A stretch of 64,000 nucleotides of DNA, taken from NCBI RefSeq assembly GCF_000520995.1, contig NZ_JACA01000019.1:1-64000 (forward strand), in the 5' to 3' direction. A model generated the notes under the pieces. That model searched no databases, had not been told where the DNA came from, and saw only the letters and a list, made by a program, of their open reading frames with translations. This document shows positions 28,956 to 37,431 of the stretch, one piece after another (position 1 is the first letter of the stretch; each line of letters starts with the position of its first letter). The translations under genes and the position numbers were made by a program. This DNA comes from Aquimarina macrocephali JAMB N27 (GTDB taxonomy: Bacteria; Bacteroidota; Bacteroidia; Flavobacteriales; Flavobacteriaceae).

Positions 28956-29738
28956 TATATTTATAGTATCAAAATAATTGGTTCCGTAATCAACTAATGT
29001 TTTTGCTACGCATAGAATTGAATCCGCTGTTCCTACTTTTCCTATACTTGCATTTCTATTCTTCAAATATGACGCTCCTATTTTAGGAAAATAAGTACTA
29101 TTATCATTTCCCATATCCTCTACTTCAACCCATACTTTTTTAGTATTATGAAAAATCGGATACCTACTAGTCGTGATTCTCCTGTTTTTTGATTTTGATT
29201 CTGCAAAATGAAGCATCGTACATCGATTGAACCCTACTCCCAATAGAAGTATTTCGAAATTAAAATCATAAACTTTTTCGTAAGGCGTATTTTCTCCTTC
29301 TGAAATTTCTAAAGTATGAATTTTTATAATTTCAGCTGATAATTTTCCCCAGGCAGATACTGAGCTAATGGGGTGATCGCTTCGTAAAGTTTCGGGCCAG
29401 TTTCTAAATGTTTCTGGTATTGCACCCATTGTTGTTGGTGTTGTATTAAGGTCAAACACAGGTAAATGTTCTACTATTTTTGGTATCCAATTTTCTGGGA
29501 TTTTGGTTTCGCCCCAATCATTAGGATGTAAACAAAATGGGGTTGCAGCAGGCATAACAATAGTTCCCTCTTTACCAATGATATCAATTAGCGCGCTCAC
29601 CACTGTTTGTGCTCCTCCAATTACCCACCCTATCTTACTTAACGAAGAATGAAGCATTAGGTTCATTCCAGTCTTAATTCCTATTGCCTGGAAATCCTTA
29701 ATCAATTCACTTTTAGAAATTGGCTGAAGTTCTGTCAT
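28953..29738 (-). CDS. AAC(3)-family acetyltransferase
   Basis: Cytoplasmic acetyltransferase of 261 residues in the aminoglycoside 3-N-acetyltransferase family. Family segments seen are LHSSLSKIGWVIGGAQTVV, GTIVMPAATPF, TPTTMGAIPETFR and RSDHPISSVSAWG (conserved His). Length fits the family (about 260-280). Acetyl-CoA is the donor in characterised members. Chromosomal relatives in environmental bacteria often have no proven resistance role, so the substrate is unknown. Stand-alone gene, convergent with the chitin operon. Confidence 0.9.
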   Translation of the reverse strand: MTELQPISKSELIKDFQAIGIKTGMNLMLHSSLSKIGWVIGGAQTVVSALIDIIGKEGTIVMPAATPFCLHPNDWGETKIPENWIPKIVEHLPVFDLNTTPTTMGAIPETFRNWPETLRSDHPISSVSAWGKLSAEIIKIHTLEISEGENTPYEKVYDFNFEILLLGVGFNRCTMLHFAESKSKNRRITTSRYPIFHNTKKVWVEVEDMGNDNSTYFPKIGASYLKNRNASIGKVGTADSILCVAKTLVDYGTNYFDTINI

Positions 29739-29822
29739 AAAAGTTTTACTATCTAGTTATCTATCTATTGTTAATACAGTAGTAGTTAATTGAAGTACAA
29801 TCTAATCTAAATATAATGTTAC

Positions 29823-30572
29823 TTATATCTTTCCATTTAGGTTTTTAAGTCTTCCCAATTCATCAAATTCTGCAACTAATACTTTATCATTTTTTAATCC
29901 CTCAATCGTATTTTCTTCGTTCTTTATTTGAAAATCCTTGTCAATCAAATAGTTTAGAAACGCATTTTTATGATTTATCTCAATACTACTAATAAGTTGA
30001 GGAAAATTGGTTACCACTTTTTCAAGCCAGTTATTGTCTATTCGAGGTATGTCTTTACTTTTTATAGTAACAACCATTGTTCCTTGCCCATAATTTGCAC
30101 AAAAGTAAGCATCAGCATTTAGCATACCACTTACAATAAGTCCCATTTTATGCTCGAACCCCTCCTCTACAGAAAAATGTCCGTTCACAAATTCTTCTAT
30201 ATTATTTTGCTCTCCAATACTTTTTAATTTTAAAGAGCTTTCTAATAAATTAGCAGGTATACCACTCTTTTCATTTGCCCATCCCCACATCCAGGAGAAA
30301 TCATTAAAAGACAAAGAACCAATCACTTCAAAAGGAAAATTATATTCTCCAAAGGTAATAAGACCTTCATTTAGATTTATATTCCAGGAATGTTCACCTG
30401 TTATTTCGCTAAAATTCTGTTGTTTTTCAAAAGACAAACCTCCATGTAGCTCAAGCAAATCAACGAAGTTATCAAAATTTGATTTTGATAGTTTTCTAAA
30501 TCCATCGGTATTCATACTTGATTCAACTTTTGATTCCTGTTTATTTCCAAATAATTTTTTGAAGATGCTCAT
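29823..30572 (-). CDS. DUF6882-like protein
   Basis: Cytoplasmic protein of 249 residues without signal or membrane segment. The central part (WNINLNEGLITFGEY, then SFNDFSWMWGWANEKSG) looks like the DUF6882 family, whose function is not known. A short low-complexity stretch (FKKLFGNKQESK) opens the protein. Its neighbours do not suggest a role. Confidence 0.7.
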   Translation of the reverse strand: MSIFKKLFGNKQESKVESSMNTDGFRKLSKSNFDNFVDLLELHGGLSFEKQQNFSEITGEHSWNINLNEGLITFGEYNFPFEVIGSLSFNDFSWMWGWANEKSGIPANLLESSLKLKSIGEQNNIEEFVNGHFSVEEGFEHKMGLIVSGMLNADAYFCANYGQGTMVVTIKSKDIPRIDNNWLEKVVTNFPQLISSIEINHKNAFLNYLIDKDFQIKNEENTIEGLKNDKVLVAEFDELGRLKNLNGKI

Positions 30573-30765
30573 TCTTTATTTTTAGTATTCATCTCTCAAA
30601 AATACGGTTTATTATAATTTTTACGGATATTCATTAAAATATAAGAACCTGCAACGCTACCAAATAGTAGTCATTCTGATGTTAACCTGTTTTGTATTTG
30701 GTCTTGTTTATAATTAGTACATCTTCACTAAACTCATAAAATATTTTATTAAACAATTGTTAAAC

Positions 30766-30800
30766 TAGATTTATAGTTCTATAACTATATTTATAGTTAT
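30766..30800 (+). promoter_or_regulatory. TATAGTT repeats upstream of metallopeptidase-like gene
   Basis: ATTTATAGTT occurs twice, with the inverted AACTATA between the copies, in the 70 bases before the gene at 30833. This could be an operator, but the region is very AT-rich, so the pattern may be chance. Confidence 0.3.
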
Positions 30801-30832
30801 TACATTTACTCGATCACCATAAATCAATCATC

Positions 30833-32137
30833 ATGAAAAAAATGTTATTATTAGCAATCATCATGCTATGCTATTCTTGTTTTACAAAAAAATCTGATGA
30901 AGGGAATTTAAATCAAGAATTAACCGAAAAAGAAATTGCTAGAAAAACCTTTTCTGATATTGAAAGTTTATTAAAAATTGACAATGGTAAATTTTGGAAT
31001 AAACAATTATATGGGCCAATAATTTTGGTTAATCCTAAGACTAGAGTTTTCTTTTCTAATGAAAATAACGCAACAAAAAAATTCAAGCAAATCAATTCTA
31101 TATTTTCAGATACTTTACCCAAACATATAAATATTGCAAACACTGCTATAAATTGGGATAACAAAAGATGGTCAATGGTAATCTTACCCCTTCCCGATGA
31201 TAAAACGTCAAGAGATAATTTAGTAATTCATGAATTGTTTCATAGAGTCCAACCCGAAATTGGGTTCGATAGTCTTCAAGAGCAAAGTAATGGGCATTTG
31301 GATACTTATACTAATCGGATATTACTAAAACTTGAATTGGAAGCCTTAAAAAGTGCTTTGTCATCTAAAAATGAAATAAAACAACATCTCAAAAATGCAT
31401 TAACATTCAGAAAAATCAGACAAAACGATGAACAAAAGAAAGAAGCCGAAAATTCACTAGAAATAAATGAAGGGTTAGCAGAATTTACCGGAATTATGCT
31501 TAGTGGGAGAGATAAAAACGAAATGAAAATTCATTTGATAAATAGCATAAATCAATTTTACACAAATTCAACATTTGTAAGGTCTTTTGCATATCAAACA
31601 GTACCGGTTTATGGTTATTTACTTTCTAATCAAAAAAATAATTGGCATAAAGATATTTCAAAGAATACTAAGCTAACAGATTATTTTATTGAATCTTTTG
31701 GGATAGATATAAACAGTAATTCCTCTTTTGAACTAATTGCACAAGAAAACAATTACAATTATAATGAAATATTAAAAGTAGAGAGCGTTAGAGAGGATAA
31801 GCGTTTGGCAAAAATTTTACAACTAAAAACAAAATTTCTTGAACAACCTACTTTAAAATTGAATCTTGAAAAAATGAAGATTTCATTTGATCCAAGAAAC
31901 ATAACTCCTCTAGAAAATTTTGGGACGGTATATCCAACAATGAGAATAACTGATAATTGGGGGATTTTAACAGTAAATAATGGTGCATTATTAGCTTCAA
32001 ATTGGGAAAATGTAATCGTTACCCAACCAGTCGATATTGATAGTGAAATTATAATAGGTGATGGATGGTCTTTAGAACTAAACGAAAGTTGGAAAATAGA
32101 AAAAGTAAAAGATAAATTTGAATTGAAAAAGCATTAG
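30833..32137 (+). CDS. Putative metallopeptidase lipoprotein with HExxH
   Basis: Protein of 434 residues with an N-terminal lipoprotein-like signal (MLCYSC, C16, box not perfect). It contains VIHELFHRVQ (H133, E134, H137), a zinc-metallopeptidase signature, and about 75 residues later INEGLAEFTG (E213, E217), a good candidate for the third zinc ligand in a gluzincin-like arrangement. No named family was recognised. A C-terminal region (about 345-434) looks beta-rich and may be a separate domain. The gene is a single unit; AT-rich repeats of TATAGTT lie 40-60 bases upstream. Confidence 0.75.
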   Translation: MKKMLLLAIIMLCYSCFTKKSDEGNLNQELTEKEIARKTFSDIESLLKIDNGKFWNKQLYGPIILVNPKTRVFFSNENNATKKFKQINSIFSDTLPKHINIANTAINWDNKRWSMVILPLPDDKTSRDNLVIHELFHRVQPEIGFDSLQEQSNGHLDTYTNRILLKLELEALKSALSSKNEIKQHLKNALTFRKIRQNDEQKKEAENSLEINEGLAEFTGIMLSGRDKNEMKIHLINSINQFYTNSTFVRSFAYQTVPVYGYLLSNQKNNWHKDISKNTKLTDYFIESFGIDINSNSSFELIAQENNYNYNEILKVESVREDKRLAKILQLKTKFLEQPTLKLNLEKMKISFDPRNITPLENFGTVYPTMRITDNWGILTVNNGALLASNWENVIVTQPVDIDSEIIIGDGWSLELNESWKIEKVKDKFELKKH

Positions 32138-32195
32138 AACCTGACTCTTTTAAACCCAGAGATATTTATCAATTTTATATGGCGTTGGACAATAG

Positions 32196-32759
32196 TTATT
32201 TTATTCTTTTGACATTAGTTATACTGCTTTCTATTTTAATATTGCTTAATTTTTCATAAAGGCTTTCGATGTTTTTATTTTCATTGTGTACATTTATTAA
32301 ATTTTCAACTTTGTTTTTGTCAGAAGTATCATATATTATTTTTAGAATTGTTGAAGTATCACATTGTAAAAAATAATTTTGTCCATCAATAGTCATATAA
32401 TCAAAAGTAGAGTTTGGAGGTATTGATATGAAATGCATTCTATCTCTTTCAGCAAGTATGCTAGGTTCTCCCTCATCTACATCCCATACATACTCAACGT
32501 CACAAGGAAAGTCTAGAGAGAAAAAATCTATATCTATTTTAGAATCCCTTTTAGAGTCTAAAACAAACAAAGAGTCACTAGAGTTATTCACTAACTTGAA
32601 AAAAACTTTAAAGTTCTGACCTTTTATTAGGTTAGTTTTTATCGTGTCAATCTCAAAATAAACTAATGGTTTAGAATTTGAAGAAGTTTTTTTTACTTGT
32701 GTAACTTTACATGAAAATAAGATTCCGAAAAAGGTAAATAATAATAAGGTATTTCTCAT
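32196..32759 (-). CDS. Hypothetical lipoprotein
   Basis: Protein of 187 residues with a lipoprotein signal (FGILFSC, Cys near 17). The mature part has a beta-rich pattern (FEIDTIKTNLIKGQNFKVFF, then LVNNSSDSLFVLD) like small Ig-like domains in Bacteroidetes lipoproteins. No family recognised. It is on the opposite strand from, and convergent with, the metallopeptidase-like gene. Confidence 0.65.
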   Translation of the reverse strand: MRNTLLLFTFFGILFSCKVTQVKKTSSNSKPLVYFEIDTIKTNLIKGQNFKVFFKLVNNSSDSLFVLDSKRDSKIDIDFFSLDFPCDVEYVWDVDEGEPSILAERDRMHFISIPPNSTFDYMTIDGQNYFLQCDTSTILKIIYDTSDKNKVENLINVHNENKNIESLYEKLSNIKIESSITNVKRIK

Positions 32760-32866
32760 TTTTTTGCTTTAATTATTGCCAACAATGGAATATAGGATGC
32801 ATGTCCTATATTATACAAAAATAGGAGCTTTACTCTCCATTTGAGTAGTGTTTTTTTAAGAAAATT

Positions 32867-33190
32867 TTATAATTGTTTACCAAAATCATCTAAGACTTTT
32901 AGCACAGGAATAAGCTCTTTTCCTTTTTTTGTTAAAGAGTACTCTACTTTTTTGGGATACACTTCATAATCTTTTTTTTGAATAATACCATCATCTACTA
33001 ATTCACCTAGCTGTTTGGTTAAAGCTCTTTTAGAAGCTTCGGGATTGTATTTTTCTAAATCTTTGAGTCTACAATTCCCTCTATTAAGTTCACATAATAG
33101 TGCAAGTTTCCATTTCCCAGAAATAACATGTAATGTTCTCTCCATCGGACAATCAATTTTTAAAGGTGTTTTTCTGGTGTAGGTTCTCAT
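32867..33190 (-). CDS. HxlR-family transcriptional regulator
   Basis: Winged-helix regulator of 107 residues. The N-terminal CPMERTLHVISGKWKLALL segment with its single Cys and the RALTKQLGELVDDGIIQK recognition helix are typical of HxlR. Many members sense reactive aldehydes, quinones or oxidants through the Cys. No obvious target gene is adjacent, apart from the lipoprotein downstream. Confidence 0.93.
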   Translation of the reverse strand: MRTYTRKTPLKIDCPMERTLHVISGKWKLALLCELNRGNCRLKDLEKYNPEASKRALTKQLGELVDDGIIQKKDYEVYPKKVEYSLTKKGKELIPVLKVLDDFGKQL

Positions 33191-33399
33191 CTATTATGTT
33201 TCTTTAAAGTTACAATAAACATAGTGTATATGGTTAACGAAAGTATAAAAAACAGCCCTTTTATCGTGCTAAAACTAATCGTTCTCTATATTTTAGTTTT
33301 AACACCATTTACGATTTGAATTTTCTGTAATAAAATATTCTTTTTTCGCCTCTGCATCCGAATAAAGAAACCCTTTACAGAGCCTCAAAAAGGGGAATC

Positions 33400-34611
33400 C
33401 TATTTAATTTTCTTCCTGTTTTTATCATAGACATTTTTATAGTACTCATAGGTCCCCTCATATTCAAAAGTATCTTTTTCCTTTTCAATTATATTTAGAG
33501 CCAAGTCAAAATACTCTTTTGCCTGCTTATTATTTTTAGTTTTCACAGAATTCTCCCCTATTTTATTGTACAATTGAGATTTTTGGGGATAATTTTTGAC
33601 AGCTTGTTTATAAAACGCTACCGCTTCAGTATACAGTTCTTTTTTCTCCAAAAAATAACCAAAATCATAAAGATCATCGAGCGAAGGTGTGTTTGTATAC
33701 TCTGCCCAGTTCGAAAGGTTTTTGTAGAAGTTATCAAAGTTTGTTAATACGCTTCCTGCATTCAGCATATTTTCTTTTTGTTGTTCTGACACCTCCCACT
33801 TTTTAGACAACTTTAATAATCCTCTATGTATACTTTCTGTTGGTATAGTAGCATGAGTAAAGCCATCGTATACAGAGAATTGCCAACTAAAAGTTTCTGA
33901 ATTGTGATCTCGTACTAATGCATCTAATTTCTTTACTGGTGGTAAAAAATCAACATCAGGTTTTCCCTTGTTTCCTATAGTAGTAAAAACGAATTTATTC
34001 AGTTTTTTAATCTTTTCGATATTTTTCTGAATTTTTAAAATGATTTCTTCATCATCAATTTGAAGATTAGGGCTTATTGCGATGTACGCATTAAAAAGTT
34101 TTGGGTTATCTACAATGCTATTGAGAATAAAAGTTCCTCCCAAAGAATGCCCAATAGCTGTTTTAAATGAGGCAGGATGATATAAACTATCTATCATAGG
34201 GATCACTTCATGAGTAAGATGATTTTCTAAAAACTTTGCGCCGCCTAGACTTGGCATCTTCCAATCTTCATTTACCGGCTCTGGAGTCAATTCATATTGT
34301 CTATTATTCGAGTTTATCCCGACAACAATACTCTTAGGGAGTTCTTTTATTTCTATGAGGTAATCAATAATAGAAGTTGTTAGTTTAAAATACGGACTCC
34401 ATTGAGCGTCAAATACATATATTACTGGTAACCGTTCTGTTGTATCATTTTTTTTGGGTAGGTGAACTTTGATCTCTCTTTGTTCTTTAAAATATTCTGA
34501 ATTGATTTTGTGTGTTACATCATTTTGGTGTTGGGCTTTAAGGTTTAGCATAAAACCAAAGCAAAATAGTATACATAGTAGCTGTCTCATCTTGTTAAAA
34601 AATTTCAACAA
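33400..34611 (-). CDS. Esterase D-like alpha/beta hydrolase with TPR tail
   Basis: Secreted or periplasmic hydrolase of 403 residues. Signal peptide (about 1-26, LNLKAQ), esterase domain of the Fes/esterase D type (about 28-270) with the nucleophile in AIGHSLGGTFIL (near 155) and a His in GFTHATIP, then a C-terminal TPR region (about 305-400). This esterase-plus-TPR arrangement occurs in Flavobacteria. Substrate unknown. The AraC gene upstream (35507-34662) is on the same strand with a 50-base gap and may control it. Confidence 0.88.
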   Translation of the reverse strand: MLKFFNKMRQLLCILFCFGFMLNLKAQHQNDVTHKINSEYFKEQREIKVHLPKKNDTTERLPVIYVFDAQWSPYFKLTTSIIDYLIEIKELPKSIVVGINSNNRQYELTPEPVNEDWKMPSLGGAKFLENHLTHEVIPMIDSLYHPASFKTAIGHSLGGTFILNSIVDNPKLFNAYIAISPNLQIDDEEIILKIQKNIEKIKKLNKFVFTTIGNKGKPDVDFLPPVKKLDALVRDHNSETFSWQFSVYDGFTHATIPTESIHRGLLKLSKKWEVSEQQKENMLNAGSVLTNFDNFYKNLSNWAEYTNTPSLDDLYDFGYFLEKKELYTEAVAFYKQAVKNYPQKSQLYNKIGENSVKTKNNKQAKEYFDLALNIIEKEKDTFEYEGTYEYYKNVYDKNRKKIK

Positions 34612-34661
34612 AAATAAGACCTCAACTTATAGTTAAATTGGTGAAATGGGACATCTCATGA

Positions 34662-35507
34662 TCACTTAAAAGTCCAAAAAGTATCTTCTGTTCCAAGGTG
34701 TTTTACATTTTTGAAAAAAGATTTAGGGTTAAACCCTGTAAGTTTCTTAAAGTGATTAATAAACTGAGACTGGTCGTAATATTCGTTTTTTAAAGCTATT
34801 TCGGTAAGTGAAGCATTATTATTTTTTAATAAATAATCAGTAAGAGATTTTCTAAACTGAATAATATCAATATACTCTTTAACTGTACAACACATATGTT
34901 TGTTAAACAACCTTAACAAGGTCTTTCTGCTCACATCTAATTCGTTTGATAGTTCTTTTACGGTAAATTTTTCTGATGATTCTATAATAATATAAATGCA
35001 TTTTTTTAATACTTCTTCTTTAAAATCACAGAATTTATCTTCAAAGAACTGATCCAAAAGTGTCACTTTGCTTTCAATATTTTTTTCAGTATAAATAGAT
35101 TCACAGCATGCTATTAAATCATTCCCAAAATAAGTAAATGATTTATCAATAGGGTCACCAGAAATACTAGATAAAGGGACTTTTATAAAATGATTAATTC
35201 CTGTTTCCTGAAAAACAATTCCTATTTTATCAAAAGGAGCTTGGATTTCGGCTGTTCTACACTGTTTTTGTACTCCAGAATAGAGAAAACTAAAATCTGT
35301 TTCGATATCGGGTATAGTTCTGGAGTGATTACAACTGTATTCTACTTTTGAATTTCTATATATTGTTAATGCATTTTTGGAATTAGGATAATACATAAAC
35401 CTATTTTGTAATGAATTATCTACAGAACAATGAAAATAGTAATATGAAATATGCTCTTGTAAAAAAGAACTATTGGGTTTATGGGTAACAAATTCTTTTT
35501 GTTTCAT
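34662..35507 (-). CDS. AraC-family transcriptional regulator
   Basis: Regulator of 281 residues. The N-terminal part (about 1-165) is an unclassified effector-type domain; the C-terminal AraC HTH pair (about 175-265) has VKELSNELDVSRKTLLRLFN and EYYDQSQFINHFKKLTGFNP. Same strand as the esterase gene, 50 bases upstream of it. Confidence 0.92.
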   Translation of the reverse strand: MKQKEFVTHKPNSSFLQEHISYYYFHCSVDNSLQNRFMYYPNSKNALTIYRNSKVEYSCNHSRTIPDIETDFSFLYSGVQKQCRTAEIQAPFDKIGIVFQETGINHFIKVPLSSISGDPIDKSFTYFGNDLIACCESIYTEKNIESKVTLLDQFFEDKFCDFKEEVLKKCIYIIIESSEKFTVKELSNELDVSRKTLLRLFNKHMCCTVKEYIDIIQFRKSLTDYLLKNNNASLTEIALKNEYYDQSQFINHFKKLTGFNPKSFFKNVKHLGTEDTFWTFK

Positions 35508-35591
35508 TATTTATACTTCAGCTCTCGGATTACTACAGAAGGTTAAAAATAAGTAATCTTTAGAAATTAAGTACTGTTACCTTATGAAGTA

Positions 35592-36143
35592 TCATGAGTA
35601 ACTATTAGCTATCCTATTACATTGTACGATATGTCTTTGATTGTGATAAATAAGTACCCTAAACGTATCTCCCAATTTTAATTTTATCCATTTCGAAATA
35701 CTGATCGATGTTTTAATCTTACTTAAATCTTTATTTCTTGCTATATCTAATAATTCTAACGTCTTGTGTTGTTGCGCTATAAACCTGTCAATACATTTTT
35801 TATCCAGATCACTGTTAATAGGATTTTTATCTTTGAATGTTTTCATTTTATTCAATTTTTCTTTGGGAAGCATACTCTTTGCAAAGTAATTCCCCAAAAG
35901 ACCTGATTTAAAAACAGATGCATTTTTTCTTTTCGACCTTAGCATTCTATCTTCAATCTCGGGCAGATAATAATCTCCATATAAATTTAAATGTTCCAGA
36001 CATTCTAAAATACTCCAACTCTCTGGCGTATTTTTCCAGTTGAGTTTTTCTATTGACAGCTGATTATATTTTTCTGCTTCATTAATATTTTTTCGTGTTC
36101 TTTCTACCAAATCCTGTAGTAAATCTTTTGATGCTATCTTCAT
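35592..36143 (-). CDS. DinB-family protein
   Basis: Protein of 183 residues with the four-helix DinB/YfiT fold. NTPESWSILECLEHLNLYGD (first His region) and LIYHNQRHIVQCNRI (last two His) give the three metal-binding histidines of the family. Members are thiol-dependent transferases or of unknown function. Single gene in a row of minus-strand genes. Confidence 0.88.
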   Translation of the reverse strand: MKIASKDLLQDLVERTRKNINEAEKYNQLSIEKLNWKNTPESWSILECLEHLNLYGDYYLPEIEDRMLRSKRKNASVFKSGLLGNYFAKSMLPKEKLNKMKTFKDKNPINSDLDKKCIDRFIAQQHKTLELLDIARNKDLSKIKTSISISKWIKLKLGDTFRVLIYHNQRHIVQCNRIANSYS

Positions 36144-36196
36144 TTGTTTTTTTATACAAAATTCTATGATTTGAAATTTTAAAACATTGATCGAAA

Positions 36197-36733
36197 TTAA
36201 GATTTTTTAATTCTCGAAAGTGTTTCGGGTGTCATTCGTAAGTAGGAAGCAATATACTTGTTTGGTATTTCCTGAAAGAGCTGAGGGCTACGTTTTAAAA
36301 CCCTATTATATCTTTCTACAGGAGAAGTGGTCAAAATATCCCTTTCTCTTTCCATTTGTTGTAATACAAAATTTTCTAAAATCAGGTACCATGTTTTAGT
36401 ATGTTCTGGAGAGGACAACACAAAGTTCATAAGGTTAGCTTTTTTAATTACTTTTAAAGTCGTCTTCTTCAGGGCTTGAATATAAAAATCAGATGGTTTT
36501 TCGTTTATAAATGAATCGAGAGCCGCAATAAAATTGTTTCTGTAGCCAAACCTAATAGTGTGTTCTTCAAACTCGTCTATCACAAAAATTCTTAAACTAC
36601 CATCTACAACCAGATATCCGTTTGTGTCAACACTTCCTTTTACTTTTAAATATTCATTCCTATCCAGTTTTAACTCTTTATCCCATAAATCTTGGCTGTT
36701 TATTTCTTCTAATAAGGTCGAAATTGGATTCAT
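36197..36733 (-). CDS. Crp/Fnr-family regulator
   Basis: Protein of 178 residues with a cyclic-nucleotide-binding fold and a short C-terminal HTH (FQEIPNKYIASYLRMTPETLSRIKKS). The short C-terminus is typical of the Bacteroidetes Crp/Fnr group. No [4Fe-4S] cysteines are seen, so it is not a classic Fnr. Confidence 0.9.
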   Translation of the reverse strand: MNPISTLLEEINSQDLWDKELKLDRNEYLKVKGSVDTNGYLVVDGSLRIFVIDEFEEHTIRFGYRNNFIAALDSFINEKPSDFYIQALKKTTLKVIKKANLMNFVLSSPEHTKTWYLILENFVLQQMERERDILTTSPVERYNRVLKRSPQLFQEIPNKYIASYLRMTPETLSRIKKS

Positions 36734-36886
36734 ATTTTACGCACAGGTATTAGTCAAAACAAGATACTTTTTAGTACAGAGATTCTTTGATTTTGTACTA
36801 AAGTAGCAAAAAGACATAAACCTATTGTCTGGTAGTGATAATTTTCTGAAAAGGAAATCAGATATTATACGTTATTGATTGTAGTT

Positions 36887-37414
36887 TTATTCGGGTATAT
36901 ATTTTTTTCCGTTTATGAATATTTCTCCGCCAAGTTCTTCTATGTCATATCCAAACCAGCCTTCTTCATTGTTTCTCCAGGTTTCTTTATGCTTCTGTGT
37001 AGTTAGTACAGTATCTGTTGTTATACCGTCTCTTTGAAACATCATTCTTTTCCATCGTTGAGATGTAAAAACAATTACACTATCTTTTTTTAAAAATTGT
37101 ATACTATCAATGTCCATTTTTATACTCAAAGTGGTATCGATTATTGCCCAATCTCTCAATGCATATTCTTTTTGTTTGTCTCTTGAAATGATTTCTCCGC
37201 TTTCATCATAAATTACAAGATCCTGTGGTAATCGGCTCATATAAGTTTCAATGTCTTTTACCCGTGTAGCTTCAATACCTTCATCAATATTCTTTTTGAT
37301 TAATTTACCAATAGTAGCTTTTTCTAATTCGGTTAGTTCTGTTGATTTTTTGTTTGAATCGCAACTAGTAGATATGAGTAAAAACAAAAATCCTATTATA
37401 GAAACAGTTTTCAT
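36887..37414 (-). CDS. SnoaL/DUF4440-like lipoprotein
   Basis: Lipoprotein of 175 residues (LLISTSC, Cys near 18). The mature part has the NTF2-like pattern: an N-terminal helix with EGIEATRVKDIETYMSRLP, then beta strands ending in GWFGYDIEELGG. Function unknown. It begins 17 bases after the serine hydrolase gene on the same strand, so the two may be co-transcribed. Confidence 0.75.
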   Translation of the reverse strand: MKTVSIIGFLFLLISTSCDSNKKSTELTELEKATIGKLIKKNIDEGIEATRVKDIETYMSRLPQDLVIYDESGEIISRDKQKEYALRDWAIIDTTLSIKMDIDSIQFLKKDSVIVFTSQRWKRMMFQRDGITTDTVLTTQKHKETWRNNEEGWFGYDIEELGGEIFINGKKYIPE

Positions 37415-37431
37415 TGATACTTATTTATGGT

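Noticed and set aside
33371-33394. CCCTTT / AAAGGG hairpin downstream of the esterase gene
   Set aside because: Six-base stem with a long loop and no clear U-run; not strong enough to call a terminator.
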